64,000 nt of DNA from VRUE01 sp963728835 (GTDB lineage: Bacteria; Actinomycetota; Thermoleophilia; Solirubrobacterales; 70-9): the NCBI GenBank assembly GCA_963728835.1, contig CAVSKZ010000002.1:434001-498000 (forward strand). The letters run 5' to 3'. The notes under the pieces were generated by a model that did not search any database, was not told the origin of the DNA, and worked only from the letters and a program-made list of their open reading frames with translations. Both the position numbers and the translations under genes were made by a program. Within the stretch, counting starts at the first letter, position 1; each line of letters starts with the position of its first letter. Of the stretch, positions 17,879 to 27,745 are shown in pieces.

Positions 17879-17972
17879 CGCGGCGGGTGGCGCTGTAGGG
17901 GGAACCGCCCCCGAGGACGCTTTAGCGACCGGAGGGGGTGGTGGGTCCCCTACGGCGACAGGACCCGCCGCG
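17879..17972. repeat. Inverted-repeat element A2
   Basis: Ten-base outer ends (cgcggcgggt at 17879-17888, acccgccgcg at 17963-17972) are perfect complements. They enclose GGC, an imperfect stem (gctgtaggggg with cccctacggc) and a centre GAGGACGCTTTAGCGACC, and the right end reads GACAGGACCCGC. Copies A3 and A4 are nearly identical. It lies 12 bp beyond the last mce stop (17985) and upstream of dnaB, so it may act as the mce terminator. The rest of 17764-17984 shows nothing else. Confidence 0.85.
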
Positions 17973-17984
17973 CCAATGCGCTCG

Positions 17985-19566
17985 CTATTCGCTCTGTTCG
18001 TAAGTCTGCTGGTAGGTCGTCGCCGGACCCGCTTTGCCGATCGGCTCAAACGGGCCCTGCTGGACGCAGGTGGGGGTGGGAACGGCGGTCGAGTCGGTCT
18101 GCCCGGCGAAGGCGTATTTCTTCAGCCGTTCGAAGAAGCTTTTCGCGGCTTTGAGGACCTGCTCGTCCGTTTCGGGCGTTGCCCTGTTCCTTTTCACCCG
18201 CGCCTGGAAGACTTCGTTGCTGGGCGTTTCGGGGTCGAGCGTCGCGGTCACTCCCGAGCTGCACTGGCGGGTCTCGAAGCTGGGCAGGCCCGCGGCGAGC
18301 CCTTTCATCGCCAGCGGCTGGCTGTAGGCGCTGTTGCGGTTCCCTGTCAGGCGGTTGGGGTAGGTGGCCAGCGACTCCGGGCTGAACGGGCCCATCGCCC
18401 TTATGTAGTGGATCTTTTCGCCCTTCGCGTTTTCGGTGGTGAGCGTGGCATTGGTCATCGCCGCGACGTTGCCCAGCGTCGCGGCCAGCTCGCGCTTGTA
18501 GAGGCCGAGGCCGGTGAGGAGCGGATTGAGGTTGCGGCCGAAGGGGTCGATGGCGCGCAGCAGCGGCGGGAACTCGTCGCGGAAGAGCTTGCGCGCCGCC
18601 GGGAAGCCGGTGGGAGCACGTTTGATCACCGGCCGCAGGCCTTCGAAGAAGCCCTGCGCCTCTGGCGCCAGCTTGGAGAAGGCGATCAGGGTCGGCGAGA
18701 GCTCTTCGGCGACGGGAATGAGCTGGCGCATCACCGGGTCGGCCTTCACCGCGAACGACTTGAACCGCTCCAGGGTCAGTCGCGACTCGTCCTGGAAGGT
18801 CGGGAAGGCGCGGAAGAGCGCTTCGATGTCCCGGTCGCGCTCGGCGGCGGTGCTGAAGACGATATTGGAGTTGCGGATCAGCCCCGCCAGCTCGCCCTGG
18901 CGGCCGCGCAGCGCCTCGAGCGAGATCGCGCCGTTGCGGAAGAGGCGGTTGACGGCGAGCCGCTGGCTGTCGAGGATGCGGAAGAGGCGGTCGGCCTGGG
19001 TGAAGGTCGGTTCGAGTTCGCCGAAGGCGTAGGAGAGGTCCTGGCCGCGACCCTCGATCGCGACGGCGGCTTCCTGCTGCCAGGCTCTGGAAGGCGGCCC
19101 GCGTCCGCGGGTCGAAGGTGCGGAAGATCTCGTCGAGCTGGACCGATTCGGCGACCTGGGCCGGCGCCAGCGTGCCGCCGTCGGGCAGCGGCGGGCCCTC
19201 GCGGTCACCGGGGGTGAGCTCGATGTAGGTCTCGGCGAGCAGCGTCTTCGTTCGCAGGATCGCCCGCGTGTCGCGGGGGATCGGGCCGTACTTGTCCTGG
19301 ATCGCGACCTGGGCCAGAGCCTTCTCGCCGTCGGGGGCGAGGACGATGTCCTGGACCTTGCCGACCGAGACCCCGGAGATCCGCACGTCGGACTGCTGGG
19401 CGAGCTGGGTCGCCTCCTTGAAGGGGATCTTGATCTCGTAGGTCTTGGCCTTGAACGGAGTCGGCCCGCCGAAGGTGATCCAGAGGAAGAGCAGGATGCC
19501 GAAGCACGACAGCGCGAAGCCGGCGATGACGAGGAGCTGGGTTGTGCTCGGTGCGCGCTTGCTCAT
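17985..19566 (-). CDS. Mce family (MlaD-domain) protein, operon gene 6, frame broken once
   Basis: Last gene of the six-gene mce operon. An N-terminal membrane helix (about residues 12-32) is followed by the MlaD domain with YEIKIPFKEATQLAQQSDVR and VGKVQDIVL. A long helical region of about 300 residues follows, and the tail contains two cysteines (ETRQCSSG and PTCVQQG). The frame changes near 19085; deleting one C in CAGAGCCTGGCAG gives 526 residues. The start overlaps the previous gene by 4 bp. Confidence 0.87.
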
Positions 19567-20966
19567 TCTGTTCCTGGGCCGCAGGTTCGGGTGGGTTCCT
19601 GGGGGTCCGCAGCGATCGGCGGCAGTTCGCCTTTGCGCGGGAATCTGGCCGCCTGCAGGAGTGTTTGGAGATAGGGCTTTTCGTTCCCGGGGACCGAGAC
19701 CAGGCCATAAGCGAGATCTGTTCCATTGCAGGAGATCAGGACCAGGCTGCGCTGGATCGGCCCGGCGGGGTCGTCGAGGTTGAATGTGGCGTTGAAGTTG
19801 TGGTTGAGCCAGGGCAGGTAGAAGAGGTAGCTCTGCCGCGAGCCCTTCGGCTTGAAGGCGAGTTCGTTGAGGAACCCGTTGAAGCCTTCGAGCGACCGCC
19901 CGAAGCCGCGCACCGACTTGGCGAAGTCGGAGGCGCCCTGCTTGGCGTGGGTGAGCACCGGCCGGACTTCGCGGGTGAAGGGGCGGATCTGGTCGCGGAT
20001 CGGCACGGTCGTCTGCTCGAAGAGCCGCGTGTTGGCCCTCAGCGCCGGGCCGAGCGCCTGCGCCTGCGGGATCAGGTCGATCAGCGCCGGGCGGGCGACG
20101 TTGGAGAACCGGTTGACGCTTGCGAAAGTTGCCTCCGCGGTGCCCAGGGTGGAGGGGAGCTCCGTCAGCGTCTCCTGGATCGCCTGCTGCTGGTTGGCGA
20201 AGTCGCCCAGGGCGGCCTCCGAGGAGCTGACGAAGCGTTCCAGCTCCCTGTCGTGCCGGCCGAGCTCGGTCGTCAGGAGGCTGAAGCCGTGAATCGCCCG
20301 GGCGATCGCGACGCGGCGCCTTGCGACCGCCCGGTTGAGGTCGGCGGTGTAGTGGACGAAGGGCTGGAAGCGCCGCAGGGCGCCGGAGAGCTGGCGGCCG
20401 CGGCCGCCGATCCCCTGCGCGCCGCCGGCGACCAGGAGCTGGATGTACTGGCGGGTGTCGGCGTCGAGGGTGGCGAGGAAGGCGTCGAGGTTGACGTTGG
20501 GTTCGGTCCGCGAGAGGGGGAAGTTGTAGCCGTCCTCGATCTGACCCGGGGCCTTCCCCGGGTCGACCTCGACGGTCATGTCGTTGAGGTTGGTTTTCGG
20601 TCGCAGCAGCAGGGTCGCGTCGGGATGGATCAGCTCCATGTACTGGGGCTCGATGTCCATGCCGACGACGGCGTGGCCGTCCTCGAGCTCGACCGAGGAC
20701 ACCTTGCCGATCTGGATGCCGGCGATGACGACGGCCTGGCCCTGGCCCGGAGTCACCGCCTGGGCCGTGGTGAACTCCCCGGTCACGTGGGCGAACTCTT
20801 CGCCGACGGCCGGGATCCAGGAGGGCAGCGAGGCTTTCTGCTGGGTGAAGATCCAGAGCGTCATCACGATCGCGACCGCGGCGAGGACGGTGATCGCGAT
20901 CGTGTCCTTGCTGCGCCCGCGGGCCTGGCGCGAGAGAGCGGAGCGGAAATGCGACCAGCGGCTCAT
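19563..20966 (-). CDS. Mce family (MlaD-domain) protein, operon gene 5
   Basis: Intact 467-residue protein: basic N-terminus, membrane helix at about residues 24-42, and MlaD domain at about 50-130 with AVVIAGIQIGKVSSVEL. The C-terminal half is mostly long helices (for example RVAIARAIHGFSLLTTELGR), expected to form the tubular part of a lipid-shuttling needle. Two cysteines occur late (LISCNGTD, RTCGPG). Overlaps of 4 bp with both neighbours imply coupled translation and fixed stoichiometry. Confidence 0.9.
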   Translation of the reverse strand: MSRWSHFRSALSRQARGRSKDTIAITVLAAVAIVMTLWIFTQQKASLPSWIPAVGEEFAHVTGEFTTAQAVTPGQGQAVVIAGIQIGKVSSVELEDGHAVVGMDIEPQYMELIHPDATLLLRPKTNLNDMTVEVDPGKAPGQIEDGYNFPLSRTEPNVNLDAFLATLDADTRQYIQLLVAGGAQGIGGRGRQLSGALRRFQPFVHYTADLNRAVARRRVAIARAIHGFSLLTTELGRHDRELERFVSSSEAALGDFANQQQAIQETLTELPSTLGTAEATFASVNRFSNVARPALIDLIPQAQALGPALRANTRLFEQTTVPIRDQIRPFTREVRPVLTHAKQGASDFAKSVRGFGRSLEGFNGFLNELAFKPKGSRQSYLFYLPWLNHNFNATFNLDDPAGPIQRSLVLISCNGTDLAYGLVSVPGNEKPYLQTLLQAARFPRKGELPPIAADPQEPTRTCGPGTE

Positions 20967-22472
20967 GGGCTCACCGCCGCCGGAGAGGGAGCGCCAACCT
21001 GGCCGAGCGGCCCGTTGAGGTCGGGGACGGGGTTGGAGTCGCAGCGCACGTCGGGCTTCTTCGGCGGCCTCTTCGCCAGCTGAGGCTGGGTGCCGATCGG
21101 GGGCGCAATCGTGTGGGAGAAGACCTGTTTGTCGGTTGCCAGGTTTCCGCCTGGCGCCGGAGCTTCGGCGAGCACGTCACCGCCGCCGGGCTGGATGCGC
21201 ACGAAGGGACCGTTGCCGTCGAAGGTCTGGCCCCAGCCGGAGAAGTTGGCCAGCGTGTAGAGGAACTCGCGGTAGTTGGGGCCGCCGGTGCTGAACTGGT
21301 CGTTGATCGTCTGGTTGAAGGTCGGGGCCAGGACCCCGGTCGTGCAGAGGCTGATCCGGTTGAGCTGGGGCAGCGCGATCGCCTTGCCCGCCTGGGCCGC
21401 GCCGGCGAAGCCGGGGGTGGCTTCGGCGCAGGAGCCTGGCGGTGCCGCCGCCCTCCCTGCCCGAGAGCAGCGGCCGGGCCTGCTCGAGCCAGGGCTTGCC
21501 GGCGGCGACCCAGCCGGGCAGCTCTTCGACCGCCGGAGTCAGCTCGATCGCCCAGGCCCGCAGCGGCGGCAGGGTCTTGTTGAGGCTGACCAGCGAGCCG
21601 TGGAACTCGTCGAGGAAGGGCGCCAGTCGCTGGACCGTCGCGGTGAGGTTGGTCGACTGGGCGGCGAGCGCGCCGGTGAAGACGTCGAAGTTGACGATCA
21701 GCCCTTTGAGGTCCTCCTCGTTGCGGGCGAGGGCGCCGAAGGCGCGGCCGGCGCCCGCCACCAGGCGGGAGAGGTCGCCCGGCTGGGTGCCGAGCAGCGC
21801 GTTGGTGACCTGGGCGCTGTAGCGACCGGCGTCGCCGCCGTAACGGAGGACGCCGTTGAGGGCCTCGGCGCCGCTCTTGCCCCGCACCTCGGGAAGCTGG
21901 GTCTCGTCTTCCGCCGCGCTCGGCTTGTGCGTGAGCGCCGTGCCGTAGCTCTGCAGCAGGCGGCTGAGGTCGGCCCTGACGGGCGCCTGCAGCGCAGTCA
22001 GCACCTCGTCGATCTGGACCCAGGTGGAGGTGTGGCTGACGCCGATCGTGTCGCCGCTGGCGAGCTCCGGTGCGCTCGGGCTGCCGGGGGCGAGGTCGAC
22101 GAAGAAGTTGCCCTCGAGGAAGATCCGCGGGCGGATCGCGGCGAAGGCGTCGTCGTGGATCGGGCGGCCCTTGTCTTCGACGGTGAAGGTGACCCTGGTC
22201 GCGTCGCCGTCGCGCTCGACCCCGATCACGCGGCCGACGTCGACGCCGGCGATCCGCACCGGCGAGTTGGTCGAGATGTTGACCCCGTTGGAGAAGGTCG
22301 CCTCCAGCTGGTATCCGTAGCTGGTGAAGGGCACGTGGCCGGTGAACGCCAGGTAGGGGCCGATCGTGAAGATGAGCAGGAAGATCACCGCGATCAGGGC
22401 GTTGCTGGGCCGCCACTTGAAGCGGCTGTTCGTCGCTCCCGCTCTCGTGTCGCGCTCGGGCAGGCGTCCCAT
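20963..22472 (-). CDS. Mce family (MlaD-domain) protein, operon gene 4, frame broken once
   Basis: Membrane helix at about residues 24-44, then an MlaD domain with YQLEATFSNGVNISTNSPVR and IAGVDVGRVIGVE. The extended helical region includes LTATVQRLAPFLDEF, and the tail is Pro-rich. The frame changes near 21440 in a GC-rich stretch; removing one base restores 502 residues ending SPAAVSP at 20963. The break falls beyond the MlaD domain. The start overlaps the preceding stop by one base. Confidence 0.86.
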
Positions 22473-23906
22473 CAGCCTTCACCCAGCTGTTTCTTGGACT
22501 GGCCCGAGGTCTTGATGCCGTCGTTGCGAGGCGTGTTGCCGATCCTCGTCTTGCCGGCTTCGTAGAGCTCATTGCCGGCCTCGCACTCTTTGGGCTGGCC
22601 GGGAGAGGCGGTGTTCGGATAGGGATTGGTGTGGAGGTGGTTGCCTGTTGTTCGGGCCGCCGCCGTTGGCCGGCGCGGAGGCGGGCCCGGACTCCGAGTT
22701 CGGGCCTTCGGGCGCCTCGAAGGCGAGCGCGTTAACCCAGCCGCCGAGCGAGTTTCCTTCGCTGGAGGCATTGGCGAGGTTGCGGAAGGCGATCGTCAGG
22801 TAGTTGCAGGTGGTCTGGGCGGGGCCGATGAAGCGGATCGCCGGGCCGAGCAGGTCGTTGGTGTCGATCAGCAGGTCGAGGCCGTTGAAGACGCCCGGGG
22901 ATTCCTGGAAGGCGAGCAGCGCGTCCGCCGTCGGCGGCAGCTGGGCGTTCAGCTTCGGCGATTCGTTCAGCGCGGGAATGCCGGCACGCAGCGCCGCGGC
23001 GATCGTCGGCGAGGTTTCGGCGAGCGCCCTGGCACCCGGTTTCAGGGCGGCGAAGAAGCGCTCGGAGTCGCGGAGGAAGGGGCGCAGGGCGGGGAGGGTC
23101 TCGGTTGCGACGTCGAGCGTCTCGGGGCCCTTGGAGATCGTTTCCTGGATGTAGGGGCGGGAGACGCGGGCGAAGGCGGCGAAGGTGCGGTCCAGCGCGA
23201 CGAACATGCTCGCCTGCTCGGCCGCCACCGGCGCCAGGGTGGCAGAGAAGTTCTCCAGCGCCCGCCAGAAGCCGCCGAAGTCGGTGCTGGGGGCGACGAG
23301 ATTGGCCAGCGCGGGCTGGCCGCTTTCGAGGGCTTCGCGCAGCACCGCGAAGAAGGCGTTGAGCTGGGGGCCGCGGGCGGCGAAGGCGTTGCCGAATCCG
23401 GCCAGGCCGCGCTGGATCGAGAGCCTGGTCCTCTCGTCGAACATGTCGAAGAACTGGTCGATGTCGACCGGTTCGGGTCGCGCGGCGGAGAGCGGGATTG
23501 TCTCACCGGCGGCGAGCCCGTCGTCGGAATCGCCGGGCACGATCTGCAGGTACTTGAGGCCGAGCGGCGATTTGGGCCGGATGATCATCGTCGAGTTGGC
23601 CGGCAGCGGCTGCACGCTCTTGTCGAGGCTGAGGCTGAGCTCGGCCGCGACCCCGCCGCCGCCCGTCTGCACGGGAACCACCTTCTTGACGACGCCGACG
23701 CGGGCGCCGCCGATCCGCACCTCGTTGCCCTTGACCAGGGCGTTGGCGTTGGGCACGCGGGCGGTGAGGTTGTAGGTGGAGACGAAGGGAAGGCCGTTGT
23801 TGGCGTTGTAGGCGAGGAAGACGGCAACGATCACGACCAGCACGGTCACCGCGCCGACGATCACCGGGCTGCTCGCCACCCCCTGTATGCCGCTGCGGTT
23901 CCTCAT
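22472..23906 (-). CDS. Mce family (MlaD-domain) protein, operon gene 3, frame broken once
   Basis: Membrane helix at about residues 15-36; MlaD domain with NEVRIGGARVGVVKKVVPV and IIRPKSPLGLKYLQIVPGD, the closest match here to the canonical Mce signature. The frame is continuous to about residue 420 and then shifts near 22645 (AACAACAGGCAACC). One-base removal gives a 477-residue protein with a Pro/Asn-rich tail ending SKKQLGEG. Start and stop overlap the flanking mce genes. Confidence 0.88.
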
Positions 23907-25360
23907 TGGGCAAGCCGCCCTTCGCCGAGGTCAAGGCCGCCGGGGCCGAGGGGGGTCAAGGGGGCGAGGCTCGGCCCGGACGGGCCCGGACGGGCGAGGG
24001 TCCCACCGGCCCTGCTCGCTTCTGCTTCTTCGAGAAGATCGGCCAAGCCGGCACTGCCGACCGACGAGCTGCCGGCGCCGAAGCCGGTGAACTTGGCCGA
24101 GCAACCGCTCTCGGACGCCGCCACGTAATCGATGCAGTTCGTCAGCGTCACGATGCTGCGCAGGAAGTGCCCGTATTCGTCGAAGCCGTTGGTCGTAGCG
24201 GCGCCGTTGTAGATCAGGTCGACGAGGTTGCTCCAGCCGCCCGTTTCCCGGATGCTGCCGAAGAACTCGGCCAGCTTCGTGGTCGGGTTGGCGCCCGACT
24301 TGGCCAGGTCGCGCGCCTTGCGCACGACCGGGTCGGCGGCGAGCAGGGTCGGCCCGGCCTCTTCGCCCGTCGCCCCGAGCGACTTCAGCGCCACCGTCGA
24401 GGCGGCCGAGAAGGGGGTCAGCAGACGGGTGGCTTCGGCGAACGAGGGAGCGGCTTCACCCAGGTCGGCGAAGACCGGCGTGGCGGTCTCGGAGAAGCCT
24501 CCCAGGCTGGCCATGGTCGCGCGGAACTCGCGAAGGAAGGCGGGGAACTTGCGCAGCGAGGCTTCCAGGTCCTCCCCGCGTTCGGAGCTGGCCTGGGCGG
24601 CCGCCCCGGAGTTGGCGAAGAAGCCGGCGACGTGAGCGCGCTCGCGCGAGAGCGGCTCGAGGATCTGCTCGGAGTCGGCGGCCAGCTGGGTAAGCCGGTC
24701 GCGCTGGTCGTTCAGCGTCCCGATCAGGCGGTCGACGTCGCGCAGGACCGGGTTGGCGCGCTTCACGGCGGCCTCGATGTCGGACCCGCGGGAGGCCAGG
24801 CCTGCCCCGAGTTCGTTGAAGATCAGGCGGAAGCGCTGGGCGTAAGGCAGTTTGTTGATGTTGTTGATCAGGTCCGGGTCGACGCTGGTGCTGTTGTTCT
24901 CGAGCGGCAGCAGGTACTGGCCGGCGCCGGGTTGGCCCTCGGGAATCTCCTCCAGCGAAGGCGGGAGCGGGGTGCCCGGGGCGCGCGGCCGGGTCGGGCG
25001 GCAGTCGACGAACTTCTCGCCGATCAGCGACTGGGGACGGATGTGGCAGCTGGCGTCGCTGCGGAAGTCCTGGAAGCCGGGGTCGTCGATCCTCATCACG
25101 ATCACGGCCTTTCCGGGGACCGCCTGCGCCTTGCCTCCCTCGTAGCTGTCGATCTCGCCCGGCCGGGTGACGTCCACCGACTCGATCTCGCCGACGTTGG
25201 CGCCGGCGACGCGGACCTGCTCGCCCTTCACCATGAAGCCGCCGTTGTCGAAGATCGCCCGCACCACGTAGCCGCCGTCGCCGCTGCCCCCGGAGACGAG
25301 CAGGACGATCGCGACGACGACCGCCGCCACCACCGCGCCTATGGCAAGCGGCCGCCTCAT
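23903..25360 (-). CDS. Mce family (MlaD-domain) protein, operon gene 2
   Basis: Intact 485-residue protein with a membrane helix right at the N-terminus (residues about 4-24), suggesting an uncleaved anchor. MlaD domain at about 30-125: YVVRAIFDNGGFMVKGEQVR, VAGANVGEIESVDV and IRPQSLIGEKFVDC. This copy has cysteines inside the MlaD domain (DASCHIRP, KFVDCRP) that could form a disulfide. A helical region and a Gly/Pro-rich end follow. It overlaps both neighbours by 4 bp. Confidence 0.9.
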   Translation of the reverse strand: MRRPLAIGAVVAAVVVAIVLLVSGGSGDGGYVVRAIFDNGGFMVKGEQVRVAGANVGEIESVDVTRPGEIDSYEGGKAQAVPGKAVIVMRIDDPGFQDFRSDASCHIRPQSLIGEKFVDCRPTRPRAPGTPLPPSLEEIPEGQPGAGQYLLPLENNSTSVDPDLINNINKLPYAQRFRLIFNELGAGLASRGSDIEAAVKRANPVLRDVDRLIGTLNDQRDRLTQLAADSEQILEPLSRERAHVAGFFANSGAAAQASSERGEDLEASLRKFPAFLREFRATMASLGGFSETATPVFADLGEAAPSFAEATRLLTPFSAASTVALKSLGATGEEAGPTLLAADPVVRKARDLAKSGANPTTKLAEFFGSIRETGGWSNLVDLIYNGAATTNGFDEYGHFLRSIVTLTNCIDYVAASESGCSAKFTGFGAGSSSVGSAGLADLLEEAEASRAGGTLARPGPSGPSLAPLTPLGPGGLDLGEGRLAQ

Positions 25361-26764
25361 GGTCCCGGGGGTGCGTCGTCGGGGTTGCAGTCGGAGGTGG
25401 TCACGCCCGAGCCGGAGAAGGGCGGTTCGACGAAGGGGCTGGAGCCGTCGGCGGCTGGCTGGCTGGCGCCGCCCGGACAGCGGCGCTTGACCCCTGCCGC
25501 GCTGCCGAAGGCGTCGTACTGTTCGCTCGGCGAGATCGGTTCCAGGGCGCTGCCGCTGCCGGCATATTTGAAGATGTTGAGGTCGGAGAAGCTGACCCGG
25601 GCGTAGTGCCCGTTGCCGTCATAGGGCGCCGTGACCTGGCCCAGCTTGGCGAACCCGTTGAAGAGGTCGGGTGCGTAGGCGCGGAAGAACTCGAGGTTCG
25701 GCTGGAAGTCGGAGATCGCGCCTTCGGCGTGGGGGAAGGTCCTGGAGGCCCGCTGCTGCACCGTCGGCAGCGCCGCCAGAAGTTCGTTGGCGTCGTTGGC
25801 GAAGCCCGGGCGGGCCACTGTGAGGCGGAGGTTCTTGAAGACCGGCACCGCTTTCGAGAGCACCGGGCGCAGTTCGCCCAGGAACGGGGCGAGGCCCTTG
25901 GTGGCGGTCGCCGAGGCTTCGATCAGCGGTTCGAGGTCGTCGAGGGCGGCTCGCAGGTTGACGAAGGTCGTGTTCGCCTGGCGGAAGGTGGGAGGCAGGA
26001 GCGCCAGGCTGCGGCCGAGGGCGATGTTCTCCTCGGCGATCGCGCCGAACGCCGTGCTGGCGTTGGAGATCGCGCTGGAGAGCTCCTCGCTGCGTTCGGA
26101 TACCGCCGTGCCGAGCCGGCTCGGAGCTGACCAGGAAGCGCGAGAAGAGCCGTTCGTCGGCGGTCAGTTCGCGGAAGAGCGCCCCGGCGCGGTTGAGGCC
26201 GACGCCGAAGTACTTGAAGGAGTCGTTGCCGTCCTCCCCGCGCCCGGCGTACCAGGTCGCGTTGCCGCGGATGAACTGGCCGAGGCCGCGGCGAACCGGC
26301 GTCGGGAAGGTGTTGAAGAACTGGTCGATGTCGACCGGGGTGGTGGTCGAGGCGAGGCCCAGAGTCGCGTCGTCGTCCAGCGGCGGATTGCTGTTGGGGC
26401 CGGGGCTGATCGAGACGTAGTGGTTGGCGACGCCGGAGAGCGAGGTCGCACGGATGATCGCCGTGGTGCCCTCGTGCAGCTCCTGTTCGACGCTGACCAC
26501 GACCTCGGCGAGGTTGTCGTCGGTCAGCTCGATGCTCTCGACCGAGCCGACCGGCTGGCCGCCGATCAGGACCTGGTTGTCGGGAACGAGCTGGCTGGCG
26601 TTCTGGAAGAGGAGGTGGTAGCGGTGCTCGCCGTCGCCGCCGAAGATGACGACGCCGAGCGCGATCACCGCAACCGCCAGCACCGCGATCGCCGCGATTC
26701 GCGCGGGGGTCACCCCCCGGCCTTGCGCCGCGCTCTTGTCCTCGCCTGAGGGTTTGGCAGCCAC
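25357..26764 (-). CDS. Mce family (MlaD-domain) protein, operon gene 1, frame broken once
   Basis: First gene of the operon. Membrane helix at about residues 24-43, then MlaD domain with YHLLFQNASQLVPDNQVLIG, GQPVGSVESIEL and SGVANHYVSISPGP. The frame shifts near 26115 (GAGCCGGCTCGGC); removing one base gives 468 residues with an unbroken helical region. Mce proteins are periplasmic-side components of ABC lipid importers. No YrbE permease or Mkl/MceG ATPase gene lies upstream; the next gene is divergent, 187 bp away. Confidence 0.87.
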
Positions 26765-26951
26765 GGATCGTCGCTTGCGGTTCCCCGGCCTCCGATCCGG
26801 GGGAACGGCTGCAGAATCGTATCCGAGCGACCCGCTGCCAAGCGCGACGCGTGCAGGTACTTAACTGGAATTCAACGCGCTACTCTGGAACTGCAGCGGG
26901 TTAAGGGAACAGGAGGCGCAGGGGGCAAAACCGAAAAGGAGCGAGAAGCCA

Positions 26952-27736
26952 ATGCGCAAACGTCTGACCATTGCCGTTGCCATGGCGGTAGGTGTAGCCG
27001 TCACGGTCGCCGGCGCAGCCTCGGCCGTGCAGTCCCCGACGCTCGTCGGCGCCGACGGAAATACCCAGAGCATCGGCGTGAACATCACGCCGAAGAAGCG
27101 CTCTGCGACGAAGCCCGCCGCGGCGACGCTCGAAGTCACCACCGCGACCGACAACGCGACCACGCCGAACGGCGTTCCGATCCCGGCCGTGCAGGCGATC
27201 GTCGACTTCCCCAAAGGCGTGACGATCTACAACAAGGGCTACCCGACCTGCGACCAGGCCGTCCTCCAGAACACCTCCACCGAAAAGGCGCTCGAAGAAT
27301 GCAAACGAGCGAAAGTGGGCGGCGGAGAAGGAACGCTGGACCTCGTCGTCGGCGAAAAAGTTTTCCCCGTCACCGCCGGCGATGACCGTCTTCAACGGCG
27401 TTCCCAGCGGCGGCAAGCCGGTGATCCTGCTGCACCTCTACAGCGAGACGCCGGTCCAGACCACCGTCGTGCTCGTCGGCGTGGTCAGGAACTTCAACAA
27501 GCAGGGCTTCGGCCCGCGCCTCGACGTCGCGATCCCGCTGATCGCGGGTGGACAGGGGGCCGTGACCGGCGTCCAAGCTGAAGGTCTTCAAGACCTACTC
27601 CTTCAAAGGCAAGAAGCGCAGCTACATCAACGCCACCTGCCCGACCAAGACCTGGAAGGCGCGGGGGGAGTTCGTCTTCAGGGACGGGGAATCCCTGATT
27701 CCCAACGTGAAGGGAAAATGCACCCAGAAGAAATAG
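26952..27736 (+). CDS. Secreted protein of unknown function, family S paralogue 2, frame broken twice
   Basis: ATG 26952 follows AAAAGGAG. A signal peptide (MRKRLTIAVAMAVGVAVTVA) leads to a mature protein with GVNITPKKRS, GYPTCDQAVL, CKRAKVGGG, VIPL-like IPLIAGG and KGKKRSYINATCP, matching the landmark order of the 11149 and 31144 paralogues. The frame shifts near 27380 (GCCGGCGATG) and 27565 (GTCCAAGC); removing one base at each gives 260 residues ending KCTQKK. It is divergent from the mce operon and convergent with the MMPL gene, so an envelope role is plausible. Confidence 0.82.
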
Positions 27737-27745
27737 CGACGTCGG

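Noticed and set aside
17901..17935. Homology between the family-A centre (GGTCGCTAAAGCGTCCTCG) and family-B core words
   Set aside because: Both contain GGTCGCT and GCGTCCTCG but in opposite order. This might indicate a common origin, but the words are short and GC-rich and I cannot test significance by eye.
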